64,000 nt of DNA, from the NCBI GenBank assembly GCA_038206765.1, contig JBBRAM010000016.1:15164-79163 (forward strand). The letters run 5' to 3'. A program made the translations under genes and the position numbers. The stretch is from UKL13-2 sp038206765 (GTDB taxonomy: Bacteria > Pseudomonadota > Gammaproteobacteria > Burkholderiales > Usitatibacteraceae). This document shows, one piece after another, positions 17,862-26,968 of this stretch. Each line of letters starts with the position of its first letter. Position 1 is the stretch's first letter. The notes under the pieces are model-generated. The model saw only the letters and a list, made by a program, of their open reading frames with translations. It made no database searches and was not told the origin of the DNA.

Positions 17862-18533
17862 TTACCGCTTCCGCCACACACTCGCCAACCAACGTTGTTG
17901 TTCGCGCGGCAGACCATCGGGCCGGTAGTAATGGGTGAGTTCAACAAAGCCCGCGGCCACCATTTTGTGCCGCCATTGTGCGAGATTGTAATAAGTACCA
18001 TAGCGATCGTCGTACCAGCCTTCTTCAATGGGTTGGGCGGGGCCTTCATCTGCGTCTTCAGTGGGGTCTTCGTTAAAGCTACGCGGGTTAGAGGAAAACA
18101 GCACCCCGCCGGGCTCTAAGGTGGCATAAAGTTCATGCAACACCTTGGGCAACACTTGGCTAGGGACATGAAACAGCGCAGCGTTGGCGAATACGCCATC
18201 GAACGTTGATAGCGGCAAATCAAGCTGACAGAAATCTTGTTGCCACACTTCGCAGCCGCTGAACGCCCGCGCCATCGTCACAAAGCTGGTTGCGCCATCG
18301 AGGCCGATCGGAACATGACCAAGATCGCGGAATGCTTTTAAATCCCGTCCGGGACCGCAACCAAAATCCAAAATATGAAAGGGTGCGCGACCATCGATGT
18401 ACTGTAGCAATTTGCGGATATTGGCCGTCACATCATGATCACGTGTGCCCTCCCAAAAATCGACCGCGCGGCTCTCATAATGATTGATCGTGGAATGGGA
18501 GATTTGTTTGAGGTCTTTTGCGTTGGGAGGCAT
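17862..18533 (-). CDS. Class I SAM-dependent methyltransferase
   Basis: The ATG at 18533 (MPPNAKDLKQIS) gives 223 residues; a longer frame to 18629 overlaps the phosphatase gene and is less likely. SAM motif I is HILDFGCGPGRDLKAF, with the acidic loop LDGATSFVTMARAF and motif LYATLEPGGVLFSSNPRSF. The fold is a Methyltransf_11/25 type; substrate unknown. It lies 50 bp downstream of the histidine phosphatase on the same strand. Confidence 0.85.
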   Translation of the reverse strand: MPPNAKDLKQISHSTINHYESRAVDFWEGTRDHDVTANIRKLLQYIDGRAPFHILDFGCGPGRDLKAFRDLGHVPIGLDGATSFVTMARAFSGCEVWQQDFCQLDLPLSTFDGVFANAALFHVPSQVLPKVLHELYATLEPGGVLFSSNPRSFNEDPTEDADEGPAQPIEEGWYDDRYGTYYNLAQWRHKMVAAGFVELTHYYRPDGLPREQQRWLASVWRKR

Positions 18534-18583
18534 TTTGGAGGCTTTGCAGTATGTGATTTTGTGCTTGTAAGTTGCGCGTGCAG

Positions 18584-19228
18584 CTATTGCAAATAGTGTG
18601 AAACATCGCCCCAGGCCTCGATACGCCAAACGCCATCGGTTTGAACAATACGGTTGTAGCCAACATTGGGAATATCAATCTTGTGCGGGCTAGAAATCGG
18701 CAGTTGATGCAGCCACCGGTGAATCGCGCCAAGCACACCGCCATGCGTCACCATCAATATGCGCTTGCCAGCATGCTCAGCGGCAATGGCCTCAACCGCG
18801 CCCACCACACGTTGGTGAAACATCGCCCGGCTCTCGGCACCATCGACGGCATAGTGCTGATCTACTTCACGCACGCGCGAGAATAACTCGGGATAGGTTG
18901 TCTCCAACTCGGCATAGGTGCTACCTTCGGCAATGCCAAAGCAGCGTTCGCGCAGCGAGGCATGATATTGGACCGGAAGTTGAAGATGCGTGTTTAACAG
19001 CTTGGCAGTATGTTGTGCCCGGCCTAAATCGCTCGAAATAACCTTATCGATTCCATCATCTTTGAGCCGCACCGCACAAGCCGTCGCTTGGGCAATGCCC
19101 TCCGCGGTTAGCGCGGAATCGGTATGCCCCTGGATTCGGCCTGCGCGATTCCATTCGGTTTCGCCGTGACGGATGATGATCAGCGTGGTTGATGCAGGGT
19201 GGGCCAACATACCGTCAACCCGCAACAT
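18584..19228 (-). CDS. gpmB: Histidine phosphatase family protein (GpmB-like)
   Basis: 214 residues from the ATG at 19228, which overlaps the serS end by 14 bp; an ATG at 19210 just after the serS stop is an alternative. The catalytic RHGETEWN is at about 20-27, with SSDLGRAQHTA and the second catalytic His in VTHGGVLGAIHRWL. The family includes cofactor-dependent phosphoglycerate mutases and broad phosphatases such as CobC; here the sequence alone does not separate these, and a phosphatase role is as likely as a mutase. It follows serS closely, suggesting co-transcription. Confidence 0.88.
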   Translation of the reverse strand: MLRVDGMLAHPASTTLIIIRHGETEWNRAGRIQGHTDSALTAEGIAQATACAVRLKDDGIDKVISSDLGRAQHTAKLLNTHLQLPVQYHASLRERCFGIAEGSTYAELETTYPELFSRVREVDQHYAVDGAESRAMFHQRVVGAVEAIAAEHAGKRILMVTHGGVLGAIHRWLHQLPISSPHKIDIPNVGYNRIVQTDGVWRIEAWGDVSHYLQ

Positions 19229-20492
19229 CTAACTTCGTCATACCGCCCATATATGGAACCAGCACGTTTGGAATCGTCACGCTGCCATCTGCGTTTTGAT
19301 AGTTCTCCAACACCGCGACCAACGTGCGCCCGACCGCCAAACCTGAGCCATTGACCGTGTGCAAGTATTCGGTTTTGCCCTGTGCATTTTTGAATCGCGC
19401 CATCATGCGACGGGCTTGGAAGGCTTCAAATAACGAGCACGATGAAATCTCACGATAGGTATTTTGCGCGGGTAGCCACACCTCAAGGTCGTAGGTTTTA
19501 GCGCTCGAAAAACCCATGTCGCCGGTGCAGAGCAACATCGTACGGTATGGCAATTCCAGCGCCTGCAAAATCGCTTCGGCATGCTGTGTCAATTCTTCAT
19601 GCGCTTCAGCCGAATGTTCCGGCGCGACGATTTGCACGACCTCAACTTTGTCGAATTGATGCTGGCGGATCATGCCGCGGGTGTCTTTGCCATAGCTGCC
19701 CGCTTCTGACCGGAAGCATGGCGAATGGCAAGCGAATTTCATCGGCAAACTTTTCGCGTCCACAATTTCATCTCTTACAAAATTGGTGACCGGATATTCC
19801 GCCGTCGGGATCAGATACAAATCACGACCTTCGATTTTGAACAGATCGTCTTTAAACTTCGCCAAGCTCGACACACCGTCTGCCGATTCGCCGCCGACCA
19901 TGTACGGCACATAAACCTCGGTATAACCATGCTCCAAAGTATGTTTATTCAACATGAATTGTGCCAAGGCACGATGCAGCCGCGCCACACCACCACGAAG
20001 CACCGAGAACCGCGCCCCGCTTAGCTTTGCAGCCGTTTCAAAGTCGATCCCGCCAAGCGCTTCGCCAATGTCTGTGTGGTCTTTCGGCGTGAAATTAAAG
20101 GTCTTTGGCGTGCCCCATTTGCGGACTTCCACGTTATCGAGTTCCGATTTGCCCAGTGGCACGTCGGCGCGGGGGATGTTGGGGATTTGGCGGAGAAAGG
20201 TGTTGAGCTTTTCTTGCAATTCGCCCAATGCGGTTTCATTTGCCTTTAAGCCATCGCCCAAGCCGGCCACGTCGGCCATGATCGCGGTGGTGTCCTCGCC
20301 CTTGCCTTTCATCATGCCGATCATTTTTGACGCGGCGTTGCGTTTGGCTTGCAGCTCCTCAGTTTGCGTTTGGATAATGCGGCGCTCATCTTCAAGCGCG
20401 CGAAAGCTGACTTCATCAAAGACAAAGTTGCGCCGCGCCAGGCCCGCGACGGCGGTGGGTAAGTCTTTTCGGAGTTGTTGAAGGTCTAACAT
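19215..20492 (-). CDS. serS: Seryl-tRNA synthetase
   Basis: 425 residues, full length, with AAAGGA placed eight bases before the ATG. The N-terminal coiled-coil arm (about 30-105), motif 2 region FACHSPCFRSEAGSYGKDTR and motif 3 GSGLAVGRTLVAVLENYQ are clear. It charges tRNA-Ser (and tRNA-Sec) with serine. Downstream genes gpmB-like and methyltransferase follow on the same strand; rarA lies upstream, separated by a 369-bp gap. Confidence 0.97.
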   Translation of the reverse strand: MLDLQQLRKDLPTAVAGLARRNFVFDEVSFRALEDERRIIQTQTEELQAKRNAASKMIGMMKGKGEDTTAIMADVAGLGDGLKANETALGELQEKLNTFLRQIPNIPRADVPLGKSELDNVEVRKWGTPKTFNFTPKDHTDIGEALGGIDFETAAKLSGARFSVLRGGVARLHRALAQFMLNKHTLEHGYTEVYVPYMVGGESADGVSSLAKFKDDLFKIEGRDLYLIPTAEYPVTNFVRDEIVDAKSLPMKFACHSPCFRSEAGSYGKDTRGMIRQHQFDKVEVVQIVAPEHSAEAHEELTQHAEAILQALELPYRTMLLCTGDMGFSSAKTYDLEVWLPAQNTYREISSCSLFEAFQARRMMARFKNAQGKTEYLHTVNGSGLAVGRTLVAVLENYQNADGSVTIPNVLVPYMGGMTKLDVAG

Positions 20493-20861
20493 GGTGGTTC
20501 CTTTTTTGATTCAAGTGTTTGATTGCTCAATTCCATTCACCACATACGCAACTGCTCTCGTCAGGCGCGCAAAAACGAAGTATGCCCAAATGGTCGCGGT
20601 GCCGACTTACTGTGGACCGCTGCGCTTAGCCCGCGATAGACGCTAGTTTTGCACCAGTGCATGCACAGCGGCAATAATGGAGATAGAAATAAAGATGAAA
20701 CCGAAGATAAAGATCTAGGTGGAGCGCACGCCTTCGCTCAATACAACAAACAACAGCGAGACGGCGCTACCTAGATCGCGGCGCGCAAATTGAGCCGCGC
20801 CGAGAGGAGCGGCTGGAGGGGTTCCCGTACTGGATCGGGAATCGGAATGTGAGGTTCGTTT
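20493..20861. other. Gap between rarA and serS with inverted repeats and a possible gene remnant
   Basis: No intact gene. The arms GATCTAGGT (20712-20720) and ACCTAGATC (20769-20777) form a 66-bp inverted repeat, and a 7-bp stem with a 10-nt loop lies at 20779-20802. On the minus strand a frame from about 20845 to 20643, broken by one TAG at 20717-20715, encodes two hydrophobic stretches (SAVSLLFVVLSEG and IFIFGFIFISISIIAAV), which may be the remains of a small membrane protein. No homologue is recognised. Confidence 0.35.
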
Positions 20862-22193
20862 TCATTTCTGATATTTTGAATCAAGCTCACGTAATTGTGC
20901 AAGTTTTTCTGCAATTTTTGCTTCCAGCCCGCGATCCGTCGGCCGATACCAGTTTGGCTTGTCAATACCGTCTGGCAGATAAGTTTCACCTGGGGCATAG
21001 GCACCCTCCTCTGCATGCGCGTAGCGATAGTTTGCTCCCATGCCGAGGGTTTTCATGAGCTTGGTCGGCGCATTGCGAATATGCATCGGCACGGGGCGCG
21101 ATTCGTCTTGTTTGATGAAGGCGCGGATTTCGTTATAAGCCGAATAGACAGCGTTTGATTTTGCGGCGACCGCCAAATAAATCACTGCCTCTGCCAGCGC
21201 CAGTTCACCTTCTGGCGAGCCCAAGCGTTCGTAAACTTCGGTCGCGGCGACCGTAATATCCAACGCGCGCGGATCAGCCAAACCGATATCTTCGGATGCC
21301 ATACGAATCAAACGCCGCGCCAAATAACGCGGGTCAGCACCGCCGTCCAACATGCGGCAAAACCAGTAAAGCGATGCATCGGGATCAGAGCCACGCACGC
21401 TCTTGTGCAACGCTGAGATTTGGTCGTAAAAATTATCGCCGCCTTTATCGAAGCGCTTGGCAGCGCGGGCCAACACCGTTTCAATAAATTTCACATCGAC
21501 GGCTGTTGGTTTTTTGCTCTCAACCGCCGTCGCTAATTGCTCCACCAAATTCAGCAAGCGTCGGCCATCGCCATCAGCCATGTTGATGAGCTGTATTTTT
21601 GCAGAAGCATCAATTGCAACTCCTTCGAGAACGGCTCCCAGAGCCGAGTTCAGCAATGTTACTAGTGCCGCATCATCCAACGATTTCAGCACATAAACCG
21701 CCGCGCGAGACAGCAAGGCGTTGTTCAATTCAAACGACGGATTCTCGGTCGTCGCACCAATAAACGTGACCAGCCCCGATTCCACATGCGGTAAAAAAGC
21801 GTCCTGCTGGCTTTTATTGAAGCGATGCACCTCGTCAACAAACAAAATCGTACGGCGATTTAAATTGTCGCGATTCATGTTCGCGCGCTCGATCGCCTCA
21901 CGGATTTCCTTTACGCCGGATAACACTGCCGAGAGTGCAATAAAATCCGCTTCAAACGCATGCGCCATCAGCCGCGCAATGGTGGTTTTGCCCACGCCCG
22001 GCGGCCCCCATAGAATCATCGAATGTGGCTTACCCGAATCAAATGCAATCCGTAGCGGCATGCCTTCGCCCGTCAGATGTTCTTGCCCGATCACGTCGGC
22101 GAGAGTGCGCGGGCGCAAGCGCTCAGCAAGTGGCGCGGCATGTTCTACCGGAACCTGTAACGCCGAATCTCCAGCCGAAAACAAATCAGCCAT
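20862..22193 (-). CDS. rarA: Replication-associated recombination protein A (AAA+ ATPase)
   Basis: The ATG at 22193 (MADLFSAG) gives 443 residues; a TTG four codons upstream is less likely. Signatures: RPRTLADVIGQEHL, Walker A WGPPGVGKTTIARL, Walker B ILFVDEVHRFNK, and sensor 1 IGATTENPSFE. The C-terminal MgsA domain reads RYAHAEEGAYAPGETYLP. RarA acts at stalled replication forks. The order rarA-serS is common in proteobacteria. It is divergent from bcp across a 197-bp gap. Confidence 0.95.
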   Translation of the reverse strand: MADLFSAGDSALQVPVEHAAPLAERLRPRTLADVIGQEHLTGEGMPLRIAFDSGKPHSMILWGPPGVGKTTIARLMAHAFEADFIALSAVLSGVKEIREAIERANMNRDNLNRRTILFVDEVHRFNKSQQDAFLPHVESGLVTFIGATTENPSFELNNALLSRAAVYVLKSLDDAALVTLLNSALGAVLEGVAIDASAKIQLINMADGDGRRLLNLVEQLATAVESKKPTAVDVKFIETVLARAAKRFDKGGDNFYDQISALHKSVRGSDPDASLYWFCRMLDGGADPRYLARRLIRMASEDIGLADPRALDITVAATEVYERLGSPEGELALAEAVIYLAVAAKSNAVYSAYNEIRAFIKQDESRPVPMHIRNAPTKLMKTLGMGANYRYAHAEEGAYAPGETYLPDGIDKPNWYRPTDRGLEAKIAEKLAQLRELDSKYQK

Positions 22194-22322
22194 TGCGCGC
22201 CCCAAACGGAAAGCGCCTCACTGGAAGCCATTCTTGGGACAAAATTGGCCCGAACCACCCGCCAGCGCTAGAGTTTGACCCATTTCTAATTGCCTGTTCT
22301 GTCGCGACGACCATCGCGTTTT

Positions 22323-22352
22323 GTGTTAATTTCATAGCGTTAAATTTAACAC
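22323..22352. promoter_or_regulatory. Nested palindrome in the rarA-bcp gap, candidate operator
   Basis: GTGTTAA at 22323-22329 and TTAACAC at 22346-22352 form an inverted repeat around a 16-bp spacer, and the 12-bp perfect palindrome GTTAAATTTAAC lies within it at 22339-22350. It ends 38 bp before the bcp start, a reasonable place for a regulator site; the regulator is unknown. Confidence 0.35.
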
Positions 22353-22390
22353 CATTCGCCCCCAAAATCCGGCTCGATAAGGACACTACG

Positions 22391-22858
22391 ATGACCAAAC
22401 TTCAAACAGGTGACGCCGCTCCCGATTTCACTGCGCACACCACTGATGGCTCGACTATCAGCCTAAAAGACTATCGCGGTAAAAAACTCATCATGTATTT
22501 TTACCCCATGGACGACACTCCCGGGTGCACTGCCCAAGCGTGTTCATTGCGCGATGCAAATCTCGACATCGCCGCAAAAGGCGCGGCAGTCCTAGGGGTT
22601 TCCACTCAAGATGAAGCCTCGCATCAAAAATTCACGAGCAAATACAAACTCAATTTCCCGTTGCTGTCCGATCAAGACAGAGTCGTCGGCAAGGCTTATG
22701 GAACGATTGGCGGCGGCGGATTGTTGTCCGCGGCGAAATCCATGATGGGCATGGCCGATCGCGTCACGTTCATCATCGACGAAAAAGGAAAGATCGCGCA
22801 TGTGATTGACTCGCCGTACACGAAAAATCATGCTGAGGAAGTGTTGGCGTTGTTGTAG
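22391..22858 (+). CDS. bcp: Thioredoxin-dependent peroxiredoxin (Bcp/PrxQ)
   Basis: 155 residues from the ATG at 22391, with AAGGA eight bases upstream; the frame is open for 122 codons before it but that part runs antisense to rarA. The AhpC/TSA core has the peroxidatic and resolving cysteines in TPGCTAQACSLRD, spaced five residues apart as in the PrxQ type. It reduces peroxides and organic hydroperoxides in the cytoplasm with thioredoxin. A nested palindrome lies upstream. Confidence 0.95.
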   Translation: MTKLQTGDAAPDFTAHTTDGSTISLKDYRGKKLIMYFYPMDDTPGCTAQACSLRDANLDIAAKGAAVLGVSTQDEASHQKFTSKYKLNFPLLSDQDRVVGKAYGTIGGGGLLSAAKSMMGMADRVTFIIDEKGKIAHVIDSPYTKNHAEEVLALL

Positions 22859-22983
22859 TGCCATATAGAGCACTAAGAGCACTAAACACAGCGTTCCTCG
22901 TGGCACACTTAACAGCGTTTTGAAGCAAGCAGGATTGAAAAATTAGGAATTGCCAGCACGAAGGAGTCAATATGCGATACATG

Positions 22984-23040
22984 TGTTGATTTTCACTCAA
23001 AATTGACCCACTGGGGGTCAATTCTGGGTGAAATTCAACA
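22984..23040. repeat. Long imperfect hairpin at the convergent ends of bcp and the frameshifted gene
   Basis: The outer stem pairs 22984-22996 with 23028-23040 (13 bp, one mismatch); after a 4-nt internal loop, AATTGACCC (23001-23009) pairs perfectly with 23015-23023 around a 5-nt loop. It covers the last codons and stop of the minus-strand gene. There is no T-run on either strand. It could be a transcript-end structure or the footprint of a mobile repeat. Confidence 0.6.
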
Positions 23041-23670
23041 CTTTCCATGAAGAGTCATCACCCCAAACACAACCCCAGACAAAGCCAAAATTACCTTTTG
23101 GTTCTTCATAATCAGATTTCCAGCCTTCAGAGCCAGGTAGCACAGATCCATCGTTTAAATCCCACCAATCTGGGACGTAAAAACCAACCGGACAAAAACC
23201 ATTTGAGTCTGGAGTTTCGCTGGCGATTACCTTGCCGCTCTGTAAATCTAGCACTGAGGTCGCGGTATAGTCACTGGAAATTAGCGCGAACAAGCGAGAG
23301 CCCTGACGAAACGGTTCAAAGGTGCGATACATCGTTGAATGGTTGCGATCATAGTTTGCAATCACGTCGCTATTTAAATCTGTAACCTTGACGTGCAATG
23401 TGTTCCAGAAACCAGCAGGGGCCTCAACTGCACTCTTCGTGGCAATAAAACGATCTCGCGGAGACGGTTGAGAAGGAATTTCAAACATCCCAGCGGTATC
23501 AATCTCTTCAATCCACCAACGTTTGTGGTGCTTATCTGCCCACTTCCTTTTTTCACCAGTTGTTTTCTCAACGAGTAGAGCTTCGGCCTCTTCCCTTTTT
23601 GATCTTGCCCCCAAAAATGAATCTCGCCGCTATCTCTAGCTGCTGATCGAACTTCGTATATCTTGCTCAT
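23018..23670 (-). pseudogene. Hypothetical protein gene interrupted by a -1 frameshift
   Basis: An ATG at 23670 begins MSKIYEVRSAARDSGEIHFW in one frame; at a T5G5 run near 23609-23618 the reading must shift by one base to continue as ARSKREEAEALLVEKTTGEK, giving about 217 residues in all. Both parts read naturally together, so either one base is missing from the homopolymer (mutation or sequencing error) or the run is a slippage site. The downstream frame alone is 198 residues from an in-frame start at 23614. No domain is recognised; the protein is Trp- and Gly-rich near its end and has no signal peptide. It lies 24 bp after thrC and is not part of the usual threonine operon, so it is probably an acquired gene. 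Confidence 0.6.
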
Positions 23671-23694
23671 TTTCGTTTTTTCATGCCATCCGAT

Positions 23695-25134
23695 TTAACT
23701 ACCATCCACCACTCCAACCACACACCCCTTAACCAACGCCACATCCGCCTCCATCACAATCACCCTCTGCGGCAAATCCTCAATCCCCTCAAACGCCTTG
23801 TCCCGCGCGGGTTTCCGGCCAAGTGCCTCAACCATACTAGCCTCAAACTTAGTCGGCAGCGCCGTCTCTAAACACACCATCGGCACGTCCAACTGCCGAT
23901 GCTCCAACGCCACTTTCAACCCATCTGCAGTATGCGTATCAATCTCAACTTGATACTTATCCCATACATGTCGGATAGTTTGCATACGCTCGGCATGGGT
24001 GCTGTTGCCGGAGATAAAACCGAACGCAGGCAGGCGCGGCCAATAGGGACAATGGCTGATATCGAATCCGCCTTCATGGTCAACTTTGCGCATGAGCTCG
24101 CGGACTACTGCGGGGTCGCGCCAAACTAAATCGAGCAAGAAACGTTCAAAGTTGGATGCTTTGGAAATATCCATCGACGGGCTCGATGTCTGCTTGGTCT
24201 CGGCGGTTTTTCGCGGGCGGTATTTGCCGGTTTTAAAAAATTCATCGAGCACATCATTTTCATTGGTGGCAACGATCAGCTGCTTGATCGGTAAGCCCAT
24301 CATGCGCGCGATATGGCCGGCGAGCACGTTCCCAAAATTGCCGGATGGCACAGCAAACGACACTTTTTCGGTGTTTGATTTTGTGACGGCGAAGTAGGCT
24401 TTGAAGTAATAAACCACCTGCGCAACAATGCGTCCCCAGTTGATCGAATTTACTGCGCCAATTTTGTATTTGGCTTTGAATTCGAGATCGTTGGAAACCG
24501 CTTTGACGATATCCTGACAATCATCAAACACACCTTTTACGGCAATGTTAATGATGTTTTTTTCTTGCAACGAAAACATTTGCGCCGCTTGGAATGGCGA
24601 CATTTTTTCATGTGGCGAGAGCATAAAAACGCGAACACCTGATTTACCTTTCATCGCGTGTTCTGCGCTGGAGCCGGTGTCGCCCGAAGTGGCGCCAAGG
24701 ATATTGATTTCGGCGTTTTTCTTGGTTAAAACATATTCAAACAAATGACCCAAAAACTGCATGGCAATGTCTTTAAACGCGAGCGTCGGGCCGTTGGAAC
24801 ACTGCAGGATATGCAGGTTCCTCTCAAGCGTTTTGACTGGCGTGATGTCCTCGGTACCAAATACTTTTACGGTATAGGTTTTGTTCAATATCGTTTTTAA
24901 ATCGGCAGCGGGAACATCGGTCGCGTAGCGATGAATGATGTCAAAAGCCAAATCGGGGTATGACATGCTGCGCATAGCCGTGAGTTCTGCATCATTCAGC
25001 ACGGGATATGTCTGCGGCAGGTATAAGCCGCCATCGGGCGCCAATCCCTCCAGCAAAATTTCGCAGAAGTGTTTGGGGTGCGATTCAGTTGCACCTGCGG
25101 CTGCCGCACCCGCTCGGGTAGAGATGTAGTTCAT
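23695..25134 (-). CDS. thrC: Threonine synthase
   Basis: 479 residues, the long (thrC type 2) form found in proteobacteria. It starts MNYISTRAGA and has the PLP lysine in NGPTLAFKDIAMQFLG and the phosphate-binding region ILGATSGDTGSSAEHAM. It converts O-phosphohomoserine to threonine. It follows hom by 26 bp, so the two last steps leading to threonine are co-transcribed with the upstream aminotransferase. Confidence 0.97.
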   Translation of the reverse strand: MNYISTRAGAAAAGATESHPKHFCEILLEGLAPDGGLYLPQTYPVLNDAELTAMRSMSYPDLAFDIIHRYATDVPAADLKTILNKTYTVKVFGTEDITPVKTLERNLHILQCSNGPTLAFKDIAMQFLGHLFEYVLTKKNAEINILGATSGDTGSSAEHAMKGKSGVRVFMLSPHEKMSPFQAAQMFSLQEKNIINIAVKGVFDDCQDIVKAVSNDLEFKAKYKIGAVNSINWGRIVAQVVYYFKAYFAVTKSNTEKVSFAVPSGNFGNVLAGHIARMMGLPIKQLIVATNENDVLDEFFKTGKYRPRKTAETKQTSSPSMDISKASNFERFLLDLVWRDPAVVRELMRKVDHEGGFDISHCPYWPRLPAFGFISGNSTHAERMQTIRHVWDKYQVEIDTHTADGLKVALEHRQLDVPMVCLETALPTKFEASMVEALGRKPARDKAFEGIEDLPQRVIVMEADVALVKGCVVGVVDGS

Positions 25135-25160
25135 GGGTTGATTGTCAATTTAGATAAAAT

Positions 25161-26480
25161 TCAATTCAATTCTTCCAACCGGATACGAATCACTTTAGCG
25201 GCCATGGTCGGCAAACTTTCAATCCGCCTAATGGCGGCATTGGCGTTTTCCTCAATACAACGGTGCGTCAAAATAATCACATCAACAATATCTTCGCCCT
25301 CTTCCGCTTCTTTTTGCAACATCGCGTCGATCGAAATATGCGAATCTGCCAGGATGCGGGTTACGTCGGCCATCACACCTGGTTTATCAAAAGCCGAAAG
25401 GCGCAGATAATACGCAGTCTCCACTTTTTCAATTGGCAGAATGGGTGTGTCGCGCAGCTGATCGGGCTGGAAAGCGAGATGCGGCACACGGTGTTCAGGG
25501 TCTGATGTAAGCATACGGGTGACATCGACCAAATCGGCAATCACCGCGCTGGCCGTCGCTTCCGAGCCTGCGCCGCGCCCCGAATACAGCGTTGCGCCAA
25601 CCGCATCGCCCTTCACCAATACCGCGTTCATCACGCCCTCCACATTCGCGATCAAACGCTTTTCGGGAATCAAAGTGGGATGCACACGAAGCTCAATGCC
25701 TGCGCTCGTCCAGCGAGTAATGCCCAGCAATTTAATGCGATAGCCAAGTTGTTCGGCGTACTTGATGTCCTTGTCCGTGAGTTTCGATATACCTTCGGTG
25801 TAGGCTTTATTAAATTGCACCGGCGTGCCAAACGCAATGGCCGACAAGAGCGTGAGCTTGTGCGCGGCATCGATGCCTTCGATATCGAACGTGGGATCAG
25901 CCTCGGCGTAACCCATCGCCTGTGCTTCCTTTAATACGCTCTCAAAGCTTGCGCCGCTACCAGCACGATTGCGCATTTCGGACAAAATAAAATTCGAGGT
26001 GCCGTTGATAATGCCCGCGATCCATTCAATTTTATTCGCAGACAATCCCTCGCGCAGTGCTTTGATAATCGGTACGCCACCGGCTACGGCGGCCTCAAAC
26101 GCGACCATCACATGATGCTTTTGCGCGGCGGCAAAAATCTCGGTGCCGTGAATGGCCAGCAGCGCTTTATTGGCTGTGACGACGTGCTTGCCATTCGCAA
26201 TCGCCTTCAACACTAGATCTTTGGTAACCGTATCGCCGCCGACTAATTCGCAAACAATATCGATGTCGGGATGGGTGACCAAATCATTGGCATCTGCCAC
26301 GAGTGAAATGCCTGCAAGCGAGAATCCACGCGGCTTTTGGAGGTTTTTAGCTGTCGCGTGGGTGATTAAAATTTCGCGTCCGGCTCGTCGTGCAATCTCG
26401 TCACGGTTACGGCGCAGCACTTCAATAGTACCGCCACCAACGACACCCAAACCCAGAAGGCCTACTCGAATTGGATTCAT
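25161..26480 (-). CDS. hom: Homoserine dehydrogenase
   Basis: 439 residues. NAD(P)-binding loop GLLGLGVVGGGTIEVL at the N-terminus, the catalytic-domain signature AAVAGGVPIIKALREGL, and a C-terminal ACT domain (about 355-439, YYLRLSAFDKPGVMADVTRI) that usually gives threonine feedback inhibition. It reduces aspartate semialdehyde to homoserine. Its start overlaps the stop of a GNAT gene by four bases (26477-26480), while thrC follows. Confidence 0.97.
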   Translation of the reverse strand: MNPIRVGLLGLGVVGGGTIEVLRRNRDEIARRAGREILITHATAKNLQKPRGFSLAGISLVADANDLVTHPDIDIVCELVGGDTVTKDLVLKAIANGKHVVTANKALLAIHGTEIFAAAQKHHVMVAFEAAVAGGVPIIKALREGLSANKIEWIAGIINGTSNFILSEMRNRAGSGASFESVLKEAQAMGYAEADPTFDIEGIDAAHKLTLLSAIAFGTPVQFNKAYTEGISKLTDKDIKYAEQLGYRIKLLGITRWTSAGIELRVHPTLIPEKRLIANVEGVMNAVLVKGDAVGATLYSGRGAGSEATASAVIADLVDVTRMLTSDPEHRVPHLAFQPDQLRDTPILPIEKVETAYYLRLSAFDKPGVMADVTRILADSHISIDAMLQKEAEEGEDIVDVIILTHRCIEENANAAIRRIESLPTMAAKVIRIRLEELN

Positions 26481-26953
26481 AGCAACGGCTTTACAAAATG
26501 AAATGAGGGAATGGTGAAACCCTCACGGAAATAAAATTTATGTGCCTGTTGGCGCTGCGTGCCCGAATCAAGTGAAAGCACATTGCAACCGCGCTCACGG
26601 GCGAGCGCTGCCATGTAGGTAACCAGCATGTGGCCAACGCCGGTTGAGCGCTTGGTTTCATCGGAGACTAAATCATCGCAGTACATTTCGCGCCCGCTAA
26701 AGGTGCGATCAACCACGCGGAAAACACTAATGCCCAACACCTGCTCGCCGTCCGCGACTACGACCATTTCCCCACCGCCAGAGATGACTTCCTGCATTCG
26801 CGCAACGTAGTCGGCGGGCAAGTGCGGTCGCAACTGGCGATGCACAACGGCTGAACGGGCAAGCCATTCTGGCTCGATGATGTTACGGTGTCGGTCGGTG
26901 ATCGGCAGGGTTTTCATGGCGTTCATGGCATTCATGGAATTTGTGGCGTTCAT
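26477..26953 (-). CDS. GNAT family N-acetyltransferase between alaC and hom
   Basis: 158 residues. GNAT features: EMVVVADGEQVLGISVFRV, the acetyl-CoA loop STGVGHMLVTYMAALARERG, and the C-terminal AHKFYFREGFTIPSFHFVK. The N-terminus repeats a Met-Asn-Ala motif three times (ATG-AAC/T-GCC units), giving four possible ATG starts between 26953 and 26917; the first is 15 bp after the alaC stop. It ends in a 4-bp overlap with hom, so it is embedded in the alaC-hom-thrC operon, where hom normally follows alaC directly. Substrate unknown. Confidence 0.85.
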   Translation of the reverse strand: MNATNSMNAMNAMKTLPITDRHRNIIEPEWLARSAVVHRQLRPHLPADYVARMQEVISGGGEMVVVADGEQVLGISVFRVVDRTFSGREMYCDDLVSDETKRSTGVGHMLVTYMAALARERGCNVLSLDSGTQRQQAHKFYFREGFTIPSFHFVKPLL

Positions 26954-26968
26954 TTCAGCTGATCGTCG

